From Afipia sp. GAS231 (GTDB lineage: Bacteria > Pseudomonadota > Alphaproteobacteria > Rhizobiales > Xanthobacteraceae), in assembly GCF_900103365.1 (NCBI RefSeq), contig NZ_LT629703.1, forward strand, positions 2,790,001 to 2,854,000: a stretch of 64,000 nt of DNA. The letters are read 5' to 3'. A program made the position numbers and the translations under genes. Below are positions 26,810-35,115 of this stretch, one piece after another. The notes beneath the pieces are model-generated. The model was given only the letters and a program-made list of their open reading frames with translations, did no database searches and was not told the DNA's origin. Position 1 is the stretch's first letter; each line of letters starts with the position of its first letter.

Positions 26810-27080
26810 GCGGCGTCTGCCACCGCCTTAAAAATCGCGCCCGACACGCCCGTGTCGCGCGCGATCGCGGGCGGCTGCCGGCCGAATCAAAAAATCGTGC
26901 ACGTCAGGATTGTTTTGGACCCTACTATCGAATAATATTGTCCATCGATTTTCGGCCGGACGACATTAGCTATCCACCGGTACAGCCGGTTTAGACGCTG
27001 ACGACCCTTCCAAAAATTCGATATCACCAGACCGTCGAGAGGCGGGCTATGACTTGCATATCTGAGAAGGGACTACCCCC
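26810..27080. other. Leader region upstream of the cold-shock gene
   Basis: About 270 bases. It contains an inverted repeat right after infA (CGACACG, CC, CGTGTCG near 26842-26857) that may end the helicase-infA transcript, and a long probable 5' untranslated leader before the cold-shock gene. Long structured leaders are usual for cspA-type genes; no specific thermosensor was identified. Confidence 0.45.
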
Positions 27081-27293
27081 GTGAGCATGGGAACCGTGAA
27101 GTGGTTTAACGCAACCAAGGGTTATGGCTTCATCCAGCCGGATGACGGCGGCAATGACGTGTTCGTGCACATCAGCGCAGTCGAGCGGGCCGGCCTTGGG
27201 ACGCTGCGTGAAGGCCAGAAGATCTCCTACGAAATCGTGGCGGATCGTCGCTCTGGCAAATCTTCGGCCGACAATCTGCGCGCCGCCGGATAA
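27081..27293 (+). CDS. CspA-family cold-shock protein
   Basis: A 70-residue single OB-fold RNA chaperone. RNP1 reads KGYGFIQPD and RNP2 reads DVFVHIS; the opening [15 protein letters not shown] is canonical. The GTG at 27081 (MSMGTVKW) has AAGGGA eight bases upstream; an ATG two codons later is also possible. A strong terminator follows. It may act with the helicase and IF-1 just upstream. Confidence 0.95.
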   Translation: MSMGTVKWFNATKGYGFIQPDDGGNDVFVHISAVERAGLGTLREGQKISYEIVADRRSGKSSADNLRAAG

Positions 27294-27350
27294 GCGATCT
27301 GCCAGGGCGCGCCTTCACGGTGGGCCCCTAAAGATTGCCTCGAAATGATC

Positions 27351-27381
27351 AAAGGCCGCGCCCATGGCGCGGCCTTTTTCT
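27351..27381 (+). terminator. Terminator of the cold-shock gene
   Basis: AAAGGCCGCGCC pairs with GGCGCGGCCTTT across CAT, followed by TTTCTTTTC. It lies about 57 bases after the stop codon. Confidence 0.9.
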
Positions 27382-27418
27382 TTTCACCTAAGATCGGCGA
27401 GCCCAGGAAAAGAAAGCG

Positions 27419-27994
27419 TCAGGTCGTGGTGCAGACCGTCGTGCTGTGCATCACGCATTTCGACTGGCGCGGGCGGGTAAAGGTGAAGTCGCTCAGCGTA
27501 ATCGAGTTCTTCAGGACATAGCCGACGGTCGGGACAAAGGCGTAGCTGACCTCGCTGTAGATCAGATAGGTGTCGCCGACCGCAAGCGCGGTCGGGATCC
27601 CCACCGTCGTCCCCGCCGTCCGCGGTGCACTGCCCTTGCTCCATTGCACCCGCGCCACCTTCGTCGCCGGATCGACATAGAGTTCGGTGATGGTGGATCT
27701 GACCGGCGTTGCCGAATAGGGCGTCATGATCCCCGCGCTGGCGTTGAAGAAGTTCGTCAACTGGGCGTCGGTGACCGAGAGGTTTTGCGACGTCAAATCC
27801 GACAGCGTTCGCGCCATCAGCGTTACCTTGCGGTTGACCGCGATCCCGGACGAGAACTCGTCGGTGCCGAAGAACAGGATCAGCATCACCGGGACGATCA
27901 AGGCGAATTCGGTTGCAGCGAGGCCGCGGCAATCGGCCAACAGACCCTGCGCCGAGCGCCGCACGCGAAGCCACATATCCATCATCGGTTTCAT
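27419..27994 (-). CDS. TadE/TadG-like pilus assembly protein
   Basis: A 191-residue pseudopilin-like protein. The TadE motif is clear: CRGLAATEFALIVPVMLILF, with the Glu five residues after the putative cleavage site, forming one N-terminal TM helix. The rest is periplasmic, with Thr-rich and beta-like sequence and two cysteines in KCVMHSTTVCTTT. TadE-type proteins are minor pilins or assembly factors of Flp pili. It follows a second TadE-like gene by nine bases and should be co-transcribed with it. The main tad locus begins 6 kb away on the other strand. Confidence 0.85.
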   Translation of the reverse strand: MKPMMDMWLRVRRSAQGLLADCRGLAATEFALIVPVMLILFFGTDEFSSGIAVNRKVTLMARTLSDLTSQNLSVTDAQLTNFFNASAGIMTPYSATPVRSTITELYVDPATKVARVQWSKGSAPRTAGTTVGIPTALAVGDTYLIYSEVSYAFVPTVGYVLKNSITLSDFTFTRPRQSKCVMHSTTVCTTT

Positions 27995-28003
27995 CGGCGG
28001 GTC

Positions 28004-28540
28004 CTAGTAAGGTTCGTTCTGGAACGCCGCAGTCGCGGTCAACAGCCGCTTGCTGCCGGCCAAATTCGCGATGTTGAAGCCGAGCCCGGTGACGATCAGC
28101 GGCCATTGATAGAAGATCCGCACCACGACGATGTCGCCGGGCCCGCCGGGCAGATAGTTGTTCGGCGGCACGAAATTCCTGCTGGCATTGATCGGATCGG
28201 CGATGTTGACGGATCCGAACGCGGAATAGCTCTGCACGTCGATCGAGATACCGTTGATGCAATCGAACATCACGGTGATCTTGCTGCAAACGAGGTTCTT
28301 GAATGTCGCCTGGGTGTAGGCTGCGCTCTGCGCCTGGCCGGTCATGATCAAGCGCGCGGAATCCTGCGTCACCGTCTCGAGCACCTGGCTGGCAAAGAAC
28401 ACCAGCGCCAGCTCGATGATCGCGAACAGCAGGGCGAAGAAAATCGGCGCAACCAGCGCGAATTCGACCGCGGCCGAGCCGCGGCGATTGCGTCGAAACC
28501 GGCGCAGGATATTTCCGGCGGGAGCGGCGGGAGAGGACAT
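28004..28540 (-). CDS. TadE-like pilus assembly protein
   Basis: A 178-residue protein with the TadE N-terminus RRNRRGSAAVEFALVAPIFF followed by a single hydrophobic helix (ALLFAIIELALVFFASQV) and a periplasmic domain with two cysteines (LVCSKITVMFDCINGISID). The ATG at 28540 has GAGG eight bases upstream; the frame to 28657 continues without a better start. It is the first gene of a TadE pair. Together with the downstream protein it probably forms minor components of the Flp pilus. Confidence 0.87.
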   Translation of the reverse strand: MSSPAAPAGNILRRFRRNRRGSAAVEFALVAPIFFALLFAIIELALVFFASQVLETVTQDSARLIMTGQAQSAAYTQATFKNLVCSKITVMFDCINGISIDVQSYSAFGSVNIADPINASRNFVPPNNYLPGGPGDIVVVRIFYQWPLIVTGLGFNIANLAGSKRLLTATAAFQNEPY

Positions 28541-28718
28541 CAAGGCAACCTCAAGACGCGGAAGAAACTCCAGCAGAGGATTACCTGAAACTGATTGTTG
28601 AAGTGTTTCGTCCGATGCCGACGGAACGACCCGCGCCGTCAGGGAAATCTTAACCATGCCGGGCGATCGCCTGACGCGTCACGCGATCGCTTCCGCGCCG
28701 CGCCCGGAGTCTTTTGTT

Positions 28719-28763
28719 TTGACGCGTTTTCTTTACGCGAACCGGCGGTCCGAAAACGCTATG
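28719..28763. repeat. Dispersed repeat, family B (copy 3, shortened)
   Basis: TTGACGCGTTTTCTTTACGC, ACCGGCGGTCC and GAAAACGCT. The central part differs from the other copies and is shorter. It separates the TadE pair from the next gene. Confidence 0.75.
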
Positions 28764-28772
28764 GAAGCAAGC

Positions 28773-29279
28773 TCAGTTGGACGATTTGGCGCCTGCAGCC
28801 GCCGCACCCGAGGCCTGACTGGAAAGCGAGCCGGCCTGGTCGATCGCCGTCTTGAAATAATTCTCGCCGTCGCCGAGCGTGATCCGGCGCTGGCAGATCG
28901 GCGCACAGCTGTAGGATTCGCGTTCGACGCCGCGGTAGACGGTGACGAGCCGTTCGGTCGGGCCTTCGACCTGGATCTGGCGGTCCACCAGCACGTCGCC
29001 GGAGCGGTCCATGGCGATGAAATTGGTTGCGCCGTAGCCCTTGCCGGTGACGACGACGATGCCGCCGCCTTGCAGGGTGACGTCAGCGATCAGCGGGTTT
29101 CCGACGATGATGGTCGCGGCCTTTGCGGGAATCTTGAGCAGCTTGGCCTGGTCGACATAGACGGCGATTTTGTCATCGGGCGCGCCAAGACACACCGCTG
29201 GCCACAGCACTGTTGCAACCGCAAGGGAACACAATCCAAAACGCGCGTGCGCGCGAATACGCTGGAACCTGAAAGACAT
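28773..29279 (-). CDS. Orphan secretin-N-type pilus assembly protein (CpaC N-domain)
   Basis: A 168-residue exported protein with a signal peptide (FGLCSLAVATVLWPAVCLGA). The body matches the N-terminal domain of CpaC/RcpA secretins (pilus and T2SS/T3SS N domain): KIAVYVDQAKLLKIPAKAAT, IIVGNPLIADVTL, then GYGATNFIAMDRSGDVLVD. The secretin pore domain is missing, and a second Cys pair (SCAPICQRR) follows. The same domain opens the full-length CpaC at 35997. It may act as a secretin partner or plug. The C-terminus is Ala/Ser-rich. Confidence 0.82.
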   Translation of the reverse strand: MSFRFQRIRAHARFGLCSLAVATVLWPAVCLGAPDDKIAVYVDQAKLLKIPAKAATIIVGNPLIADVTLQGGGIVVVTGKGYGATNFIAMDRSGDVLVDRQIQVEGPTERLVTVYRGVERESYSCAPICQRRITLGDGENYFKTAIDQAGSLSSQASGAAAAGAKSSN

Positions 29280-29425
29280 ACTCTACCCCGGGGCGTTACA
29301 AGCCGGCAAAAGCGATACGCAGCGGAACCGGCGCCCAACGGGGTGAATCTGACGACAATTCATGAAAGAAGTGCAAAGTTTGCCTGACAAATCCGAAACG
29401 CCCGCGGTTTACCGGGATGCATCGG

Positions 29426-30256
29426 CTATTTCCGGAACGGATAGGCCAGTTGGCCGGTAAACTCGCGCGGAAACGACGCCTGATCTTCGATGCCGTAGTC
29501 GCCCGGCAACCGGTCCGCCGGCATCCGGAAGGTGCCGAACAGGATATCCCAGAGCGGAAAGGTACCGGCAAAATTGGTGTCGCCGCCCTCCTCGCGCGAG
29601 GTGTGGTGCCAGCGATGGAATACCGGCGTCGCCAGCACGTAGCGGAACGGGCCGAGCGTCCAGTTCAGGTTGGCGTGGACGAAGGCCGAATGGAGAATAT
29701 TGAACGGGCCGAGCCACACCAGCGCGACGGGTGAAATGCCTGATAGCAGCAGGACGACATCGACCCCGATGGTGCCCAGCAGCAGGTTGACGGGGTGAAA
29801 GCGCGCCGCCGAAATCCAGTCCACGTCCTCGGACGAATGATGAATGGCGTGGTATTTCCAGAAGCCGCCGCGGTGGAACATGCGGTGCAGCCAGTACATC
29901 ATGAAATCGGCCGCCACCAAAGCGAGCACCGCCTGCAGCCAAAGCGGCAACGCCGCCAGCACGCCATGACCGTTGTCGTAGAAGGCCGTCAACGCATCGG
30001 CGTCATGGATCCCGAAAATCAGCGCGGCGCCGACTACCGCAAGCGCGATCCGGAACACGCGCGCGAACAGCGGAACCAGGAACCAGTAGCTGAGATCGGT
30101 GACGAGTTCGCGCTTGCGCCACCACGGCCGCCCGGGATTGCAGGCCCAGAAATGCGACAGCACCGAGAACAGAAGCGCGAGCACGAGCGTGACCGGCAGC
30201 ACCTTGGCCAGGGTCTGGCCGAGCATGTCGACGACTTCGATCGGCAGGTTGGACAT
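29426..30256 (-). CDS. Fatty acid hydroxylase / sterol desaturase family protein (copy 1)
   Basis: A 276-residue polytopic membrane di-iron enzyme. The eight-His pattern is complete: HRMFH, HAIHHSS, HSAFVH and HRWHH. Such enzymes hydroxylate or desaturate lipid substrates; which lipid is unknown. It is highly similar, with equal length, to the protein at 33007-33837. It is the last gene of a minus-strand run (desaturase copy 2, membrane protein, acyltransferase, this gene), so a joint lipid or surface-glycan modification role is plausible. All motif residues appear intact. Confidence 0.9.
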   Translation of the reverse strand: MSNLPIEVVDMLGQTLAKVLPVTLVLALLFSVLSHFWACNPGRPWWRKRELVTDLSYWFLVPLFARVFRIALAVVGAALIFGIHDADALTAFYDNGHGVLAALPLWLQAVLALVAADFMMYWLHRMFHRGGFWKYHAIHHSSEDVDWISAARFHPVNLLLGTIGVDVVLLLSGISPVALVWLGPFNILHSAFVHANLNWTLGPFRYVLATPVFHRWHHTSREEGGDTNFAGTFPLWDILFGTFRMPADRLPGDYGIEDQASFPREFTGQLAYPFRK

Positions 30257-30304
30257 GTCCCGCGTCTTACCAGAACCGCCGCAGGCCTGCCAGTTGGCGG
30301 CTGT

Positions 30305-31357
30305 TCAGGCGGCGGTCGCGATCGCCTTTGGCGGGCGGCCAGGCGATGCCAGGACGTGGCCGAGCCGGTTGAAACGGCGCTCGATCAAAGGCTCGATCAC
30401 GAAATAGCTCAAGCCCAGCGAAGCGCCGGTCACCAGCACGAACAGCGGGACCAGCCCCATCGGCCACAACGCCGTAATCGCCGACACCAGCGCGAAGTGC
30501 ACGAGATAGATCGCGTAGGAATGGCGCCCGAGCAGGCCGACGAAAGCGAGCCTGACATTCGCGGCCAGAATTCCGCAGGCCAGCGCAGCCAGAAGCACAA
30601 CTTCCGCGCCCCATGTCGAGTAGGACAGCGACGCGGCGGCCAGCAACACCGCGCCGAACGACGGCCTGTTCTTCAGCTCGATGAAGTCGTAGAGCAGAAT
30701 GCCGAACCCGAAGCAGATCAGCTGTTGCGGCAGCCAGCAGTAGAAAAAGCCGTTGGCGAGATAGGCCTGGTCTTGCGGCAACGACGCGGCGAGGTGCGGA
30801 AGCAGATATACGTCGGCCGCGAATTTGCCGATAACGCTGATCAGCGCAATTCCGGTATAAACCAGAATCGGGCCGTTCGGCCGCCGGAACAGAAAGATCA
30901 GCAACGGAAACAGCAGGTAAAACTGCATTTCCACGGCGATGCTCCATCCGCCCGGAACCACCGAATTGAACGCGGTGACACTGCTCCAGTGCAAAAACAG
31001 CAACGTCAGCATCACGTCGCTCGCCGCGATACCGTCAGGCGCCCAGAACTTGAAGCCCTCGCCTTTGGTGATCACGAGATAGAACAGGATGGCGGCCCAA
31101 AACAGCGGCACGATCCGAAACGCGCGCCGGATATAGAACGATCGGATCGCGGCAGGATCGACCTTGTCGCCGAAGGTCAGCATCATCGTGTAGCCGCTGA
31201 CCATGAAGAAGAGCTGGACGCCGCGTTCGCCATGCTCATGGGCAAACGCCGTCAGGCCGGGAACGCTGCCGCTTGCCGCAATCGCGCAATGCACGAGAAC
31301 GACGAGCAGGATGGCCACGCCGCGCAACAGATCGAGGGATTGATTGCGGTGGGTCAT
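30305..31357 (-). CDS. Acyltransferase family 3 membrane protein (OafA/ExoZ-like)
   Basis: A 350-residue integral membrane O-acyltransferase with about ten hydrophobic segments. It starts with the family signature (NQSLDLLRGVAILLVVLVH), followed by FFMVSGYTMMLTFGD, FYIRRAFRIVPLFW and GGWSIAVEMQFYLLFPLL. Members acetylate or acylate sugars of lipopolysaccharide, exopolysaccharide or Nod factors. The catalytic-type His in VLVH is present. It is separated by 10 bases from the upstream membrane gene and by 48 from the desaturase. Confidence 0.92.
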   Translation of the reverse strand: MTHRNQSLDLLRGVAILLVVLVHCAIAASGSVPGLTAFAHEHGERGVQLFFMVSGYTMMLTFGDKVDPAAIRSFYIRRAFRIVPLFWAAILFYLVITKGEGFKFWAPDGIAASDVMLTLLFLHWSSVTAFNSVVPGGWSIAVEMQFYLLFPLLIFLFRRPNGPILVYTGIALISVIGKFAADVYLLPHLAASLPQDQAYLANGFFYCWLPQQLICFGFGILLYDFIELKNRPSFGAVLLAAASLSYSTWGAEVVLLAALACGILAANVRLAFVGLLGRHSYAIYLVHFALVSAITALWPMGLVPLFVLVTGASLGLSYFVIEPLIERRFNRLGHVLASPGRPPKAIATAA

Positions 31358-31367
31358 GGCACAGCCG

Positions 31368-32819
31368 TCAGTGGGCGGTACGAACGTGCAGCACCGCGTT
31401 GCGGTCGGAATAGACCCGCTGCCAGCCGCTGATGTTATCGAGCAGGCCCACGGCCGGCGTCGACGGCGTCAGCAGCACGGCATCGATGTCCCAGGTCTTG
31501 AGGATGTCGAGAAACTGGTTGACGTCCTTGAGCTGCAGCGCGCGGTAATAGTCCATCTCGAACGCCTCGCCGTACAACTCGGCCCGTCCGTCGATGAACA
31601 CCGGCATCTTCCGCCAGATCATGTAGCCGCCGAACGGCAGATCGTTGAGGACCCGCTTCGGATGGTGCGCCTGCAGCGCCTCGATGGCTGCCGCGGGCGA
31701 CTGCACCTCGGGCGGAGAAAATGCCGATTTGGCCGCGAGCGCCCAGGTCGAGGCGCCGAGCATGACGACGAGCGCTGCGGCGGAAGCGAGCGGCGCGGTG
31801 ATCCTTCCGAACCAGGCCGGCTGCAGCGCGAACTGCGAGGCCACCGGTGTGAGAGCGACGAGCGGCAGCAACAGCGCGAATATTTCGAGGTTCCTGACAT
31901 GCGAAAGCGCCATGTGCAGCAGGCCCAGCACCAGCGCGATCCGCGGCGGCGGGAGTTTGACGCCTGAGTAAAGTGCTGCAGCGATCAGCACCAGGATCGA
32001 CATTTCGAATGCGCCGAGGTTGGTGAAATCAGCCGGCATCCATTCGTAGATCAGATGCAGCAATTCGCCGAGATCGAGGATCTTGCGCGAAGCGAGTATC
32101 GATCCCCATCCATACGGCGTGGCGCAGCACGCCATCAATGCGCCGACGCCGAACACTGCCCAGCGCAGCGCCAACGGCTTTTGCCGCGCGGCATCCGCAT
32201 TCCACAACGCGTCGATCGCAAAGGCGCCGGCCAGCACCAGGCCGAAGACGAAGCCGCCGTGCAGATTGGCCCACAGCGCGATCAGCGGCAGCAGCCAGAA
32301 CGACGGCGCTTCGCCGCGCTCGCTCGCCGACATCAGCCCATACGCCCAGGCCAGCATGACCGGCAGCACCAGCACATGCGGCCGCGCCAGGAAATGCGAT
32401 GTCGACAGCACCAGCGCCGCCAGCGTCACGACGATCGCATAGGTCGCGGGAACGCGGCGGCCGAGGATAAAGGCGAGAAAGGCAAAGGTGGCGGCAATGC
32501 TGGTCGACGCCAGCACCACCGGCCCGGTCCAGCCGGCCAGATCATAGCTGCCCGCCAGCAGCACCTGCGCCAGCCAGGACGACGACGTCCACGGCTCGCC
32601 CGCTTTGGTGAAGGAATAGATATCGGCGCGCGGAAGCGCAACGTGATCGATGATCCATTGCCCCACCGAGATCTGCCAGTAGGTATCGGAATCATTCAGC
32701 AGCCGGTCGCCGCAGACCAGCAGCACCGCATAGACGCCGATCCCGAGCCAGAGCCATGCCGGCACCTGACCGAGGCTGAAGGCTTTCTCCTGACGGATCG
32801 CTCCGGCGTCGATACTCAT
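31368..32819 (-). CDS. Polytopic membrane protein, GT-C-like, unknown function
   Basis: A 483-residue protein with about eleven hydrophobic segments and a soluble C-terminal domain of about 130 residues. The first periplasmic loop has NDSDTYWQISVGQWIIDHVA and PRADIYSFTKAGEPWTSSSW, resembling the acidic loop of GT-C glycosyltransferases. The C-terminal LNDLPFGGYMIWRKMPVFID and DGRAELYG motif recurs in Bradyrhizobium membrane proteins of unknown role. I infer a lipid-linked sugar transferase, not proven. It is 10 bases from the acyltransferase. Confidence 0.7.
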   Translation of the reverse strand: MSIDAGAIRQEKAFSLGQVPAWLWLGIGVYAVLLVCGDRLLNDSDTYWQISVGQWIIDHVALPRADIYSFTKAGEPWTSSSWLAQVLLAGSYDLAGWTGPVVLASTSIAATFAFLAFILGRRVPATYAIVVTLAALVLSTSHFLARPHVLVLPVMLAWAYGLMSASERGEAPSFWLLPLIALWANLHGGFVFGLVLAGAFAIDALWNADAARQKPLALRWAVFGVGALMACCATPYGWGSILASRKILDLGELLHLIYEWMPADFTNLGAFEMSILVLIAAALYSGVKLPPPRIALVLGLLHMALSHVRNLEIFALLLPLVALTPVASQFALQPAWFGRITAPLASAAALVVMLGASTWALAAKSAFSPPEVQSPAAAIEALQAHHPKRVLNDLPFGGYMIWRKMPVFIDGRAELYGEAFEMDYYRALQLKDVNQFLDILKTWDIDAVLLTPSTPAVGLLDNISGWQRVYSDRNAVLHVRTAH

Positions 32820-32896
32820 GACGAGGCTTCCCGGCCGAATGGATTATTGCAGCCCGGTTCTGATTGCATCAGAACCGGGCTGCGGTGTTTTTTAGT

Positions 32897-33007
32897 TTGA
32901 CGCGCTGTCTTCACGCGAACCGGTCCTCACTTCGCTTGAAAACGCTCTCTATTTTTTGAGCATGATCTTTCTCGGAAAACCGGTATCCACTTTTCCGGAT
33001 CATGCTC
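32897..33007. repeat. Adjacent family B (copy 4) and family G (copy 1) repeats
   Basis: 32897-32948 is family B (TTGACGCGCTGTCTTCACGC, ACCGG, ACTTCGCTTGAAAACGCT). 32958-33007 is family G: GAGCATGATC and GGAAAACCGG oppose TTTTCCGGATCATGCTC. The second copy of G is at 54148-54195. They fill the gap between the desaturase copy 2 stop codon and the polytopic membrane gene. Confidence 0.85.
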
Positions 33008-33837
33008 TACTGCCTGAACGGATAGGCCAGTTGTCCGCCGATTTCGTGCGGCACCGCTTGATCGGCGGCGACACCGTAATTGTCCGGCAGCTTGCCTTCC
33101 GGCATCCGGAACGTACCGAACAGAATGTCCCAGATCGGAAACGTCCCGGCGAAATTGGTATTGCCGCCTTGTTCGAGCGAGGTGTGATGCCAGCGATGGA
33201 ACACCGGCGTCGCCAGCACGTATTTGAACGGGCCAAGCGTCCAGCTCAGGTTGGCGTGGACGAAGGCGGAGTGGAACGTCGTGAACGGTCCGACCCACAG
33301 CATGATGTTGGGCGAAATGCCCGCCATCAGCAGGATGACGTCGACCATGATCGTTCCGATGAACAGGTTGACCGGATGAAAGCGCGCCGCAGAAATCCAC
33401 TCGAGATCCTCGGAAGAATGATGAATCGCGTGATACTTCCAGAAGCCGCCGCCATGAAACATGCGATGCAGCCAGTACAGCATGAAGTCGGATGCGACCA
33501 GGAACAGCAGCGCCTGGATCCAGAGCGGAAGCTCCGACAGCGGTCCATGGCCGTTGTCGTAGAACGCGATCAGGTCGTCGGCACCATGAATGTTGAAGAC
33601 CAAGCCGGCGCCGAGCACCATCAGCCCGATGCGAAATATACGGGCGAACACCGGCACGAAGAACCAGTAGCAGAGGTCAGTGATGATTTCGCGCTTGCGC
33701 CACCATGGCTGTCCGGGATTGCAGGCCCAGAAATACGAGAGCGCCGTGAACACCAGCGCCAGTCCTATCGTGACCGGCACGACCTTCACCATGGTCTGGC
33801 CCATCATCTGAACGACCTCGAGGGGCAAATTGGACAT
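33007..33837 (-). CDS. Fatty acid hydroxylase / sterol desaturase family protein (copy 2)
   Basis: A 276-residue membrane di-iron protein, paralogue of the gene at 29426-30256; by eye well over half of positions are identical, without gaps in most of the length. All His motifs are kept: HRMFH, HAIHHSS, HSAFVH and HRWHH. The N-terminus MSNLPLEVVQMMGQT and the ending GQLAYPFRQ match copy 1. It is the first gene of the minus-strand lipid/glycan run and is divergent from flp. The reaction substrate is unknown. Confidence 0.9.
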   Translation of the reverse strand: MSNLPLEVVQMMGQTMVKVVPVTIGLALVFTALSYFWACNPGQPWWRKREIITDLCYWFFVPVFARIFRIGLMVLGAGLVFNIHGADDLIAFYDNGHGPLSELPLWIQALLFLVASDFMLYWLHRMFHGGGFWKYHAIHHSSEDLEWISAARFHPVNLFIGTIMVDVILLMAGISPNIMLWVGPFTTFHSAFVHANLSWTLGPFKYVLATPVFHRWHHTSLEQGGNTNFAGTFPIWDILFGTFRMPEGKLPDNYGVAADQAVPHEIGGQLAYPFRQ

Positions 33838-34153
33838 GGCGACCTCATGTGAACGGAGACTACTGGAGTATCCGTTGGCGCTTAAGGAGCCGTGAATCCG
33901 ATAGACCGGCGAGCGCGGCGTCGCGCGCGCGGACGCCTAGTATAAGGACACCGCGCGCATATTTGCATTTTACGAATTGCCTTAAGACGACATTTACTCT
34001 GCTCAGGAACTGCCGGTTCCCGGCGTTTTTGCGCGATCGAATTAACTGCGTCGCAATTGTCGCACCCTAGGGTAACGCCATGGTCACGGTGCTGAGAACG
34101 CCGGCGAGACCAAACGTTAGTTCGACCAGCCACGTGTACACAGGAGTTATCTT
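33838..34153. other. Divergent control region, desaturase copy 2 versus flp
   Basis: About 315 bases without a gene. It should hold the flp promoter. TTAAGACGACATTTA at 33982-33996 is one mismatch from the CtrA half-site pattern TTAA-N7-TTAA. The region around 33960-34060 is AT-richer than the flanks. An AGGAG lies six bases before the flp start. Nothing else was recognised. Confidence 0.4.
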
Positions 34154-34318
34154 ATGAAGAATCTCGTTTCGCGTTTCGTGAAGGATGAGTCCGGCGCTAC
34201 CGCCATCGAATACGGCCTGATCGCCGCCGGCATCGCGATCGCCATCATCACCGCCGTCAACGGCGTCGGCAAGCAGCTGTCGACCAACTTCGTTGCGATC
34301 TCGACCTCGCTGAAGTAA
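34154..34318 (+). CDS. flp: Flp-type major pilin
   Basis: A 54-residue pilin, easily missed because of its length. The short leader MKNLVSRFVKDESG ends at the prepilin peptidase site, and the mature protein starts ATAIEYGLIAAGIAIAIITA, with the conserved Glu and Tyr of Flp pilins, then VNGVGKQLSTNFVAISTSLK. CpaA, encoded next, should cut after Gly 14. AGGAG is located six bases upstream. A strong terminator follows the gene, so the pilin message can exceed the assembly genes. Subunits polymerise into Flp/Tad pili for attachment. Confidence 0.95.
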   Translation: MKNLVSRFVKDESGATAIEYGLIAAGIAIAIITAVNGVGKQLSTNFVAISTSLK

Positions 34319-34338
34319 GCGATCGTCGAACCAGCTTC

Positions 34339-34375
34339 AAAGGCCCCGGCGAACCCGGGGCCTTTGTTGTTTTGC
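34339..34375 (+). terminator. Terminator or attenuator between flp and cpaA
   Basis: AAAGGCCCCGG pairs with CCGGGGCCTTT across five bases and is followed by GTTGTTTT. Partial read-through would give high pilin and lower assembly-gene expression. Confidence 0.88.
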
Positions 34376-34546
34376 GAATGTGGTTTCCGAGCGGTTACGG
34401 GTCGCCGCGCCCCGCCTGCCGGATTTTCGCCTGAGCTGGCGATATCCAGCGCCGTTTTCCGATTGTTCATTTCTGGTGGCTAGGCTCGGCCGACGCTTGA
34501 AAACGAAGCTTGAATCTGGCGCTGACAGCACGGGCTATGTGAAATC

Positions 34547-35071
34547 ATGATCCTCGATATTGCCCGTCTTATGCTGTTTCCGGCCCTGATCGCGTTCGCG
34601 GCCGCAAGCGATCTCCTTACGATGACGATCTCGAACCGGGTATCGCTGGCGCTGGTCGCCGGCTTTCTGGTGCTGGCGCCGCTCGGCGGCATGGGCCTGC
34701 ACGACATGCTGCTGCATCTCGGCGCCGGCGCGACCGTGCTGGCCGCGGCCTTTGCCTGCTTTGCGCTGGGTCAGGTCGGGGGCGGCGACGCCAAGGTCGC
34801 GGCCGCGGTCGCGCTCTGGTTCGGTTTCACCCCTCTGCTCGACTGGCTGGTCTATGCCTCGCTGTTCGGCGGGGCGCTGACGATCCTGTTGCTGATGTTC
34901 CGGCAATGGCCGCTGCCCTACCCGCTCGCGGGCCAGGCCTGGCTGAGCAAGTTGCACGACAAGCAGAGCGGAGTCCCCTACGGCATCGCGCTCGCGATCG
35001 GCGCGCTGATGGTCTATCCGGAGACCGAATGGATCAGGGCGGTCGACCTCACCCACCTCGCCATGCACTGA
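34547..35071 (+). CDS. cpaA: Prepilin peptidase CpaA (TadV)
   Basis: A 174-residue A24-family membrane aspartyl protease that trims Flp and TadE-type prepilins. The two catalytic Asp motifs are visible: FAAASDLLTMTISNRV and the GxGD motif in QVGGGDAKVAAAVALWF. About five hydrophobic segments are present. The long methylation domain of PilD-type enzymes is missing, as expected for TadV/CpaA. It opens the assembly operon after the flp terminator. Confidence 0.93.
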   Translation: MILDIARLMLFPALIAFAAASDLLTMTISNRVSLALVAGFLVLAPLGGMGLHDMLLHLGAGATVLAAAFACFALGQVGGGDAKVAAAVALWFGFTPLLDWLVYASLFGGALTILLLMFRQWPLPYPLAGQAWLSKLHDKQSGVPYGIALAIGALMVYPETEWIRAVDLTHLAMH

Positions 35072-35115
35072 CCGGCGGAAGTAACTCCCCGTTAAGGCAA
35101 TTTACTCACGCCTCA

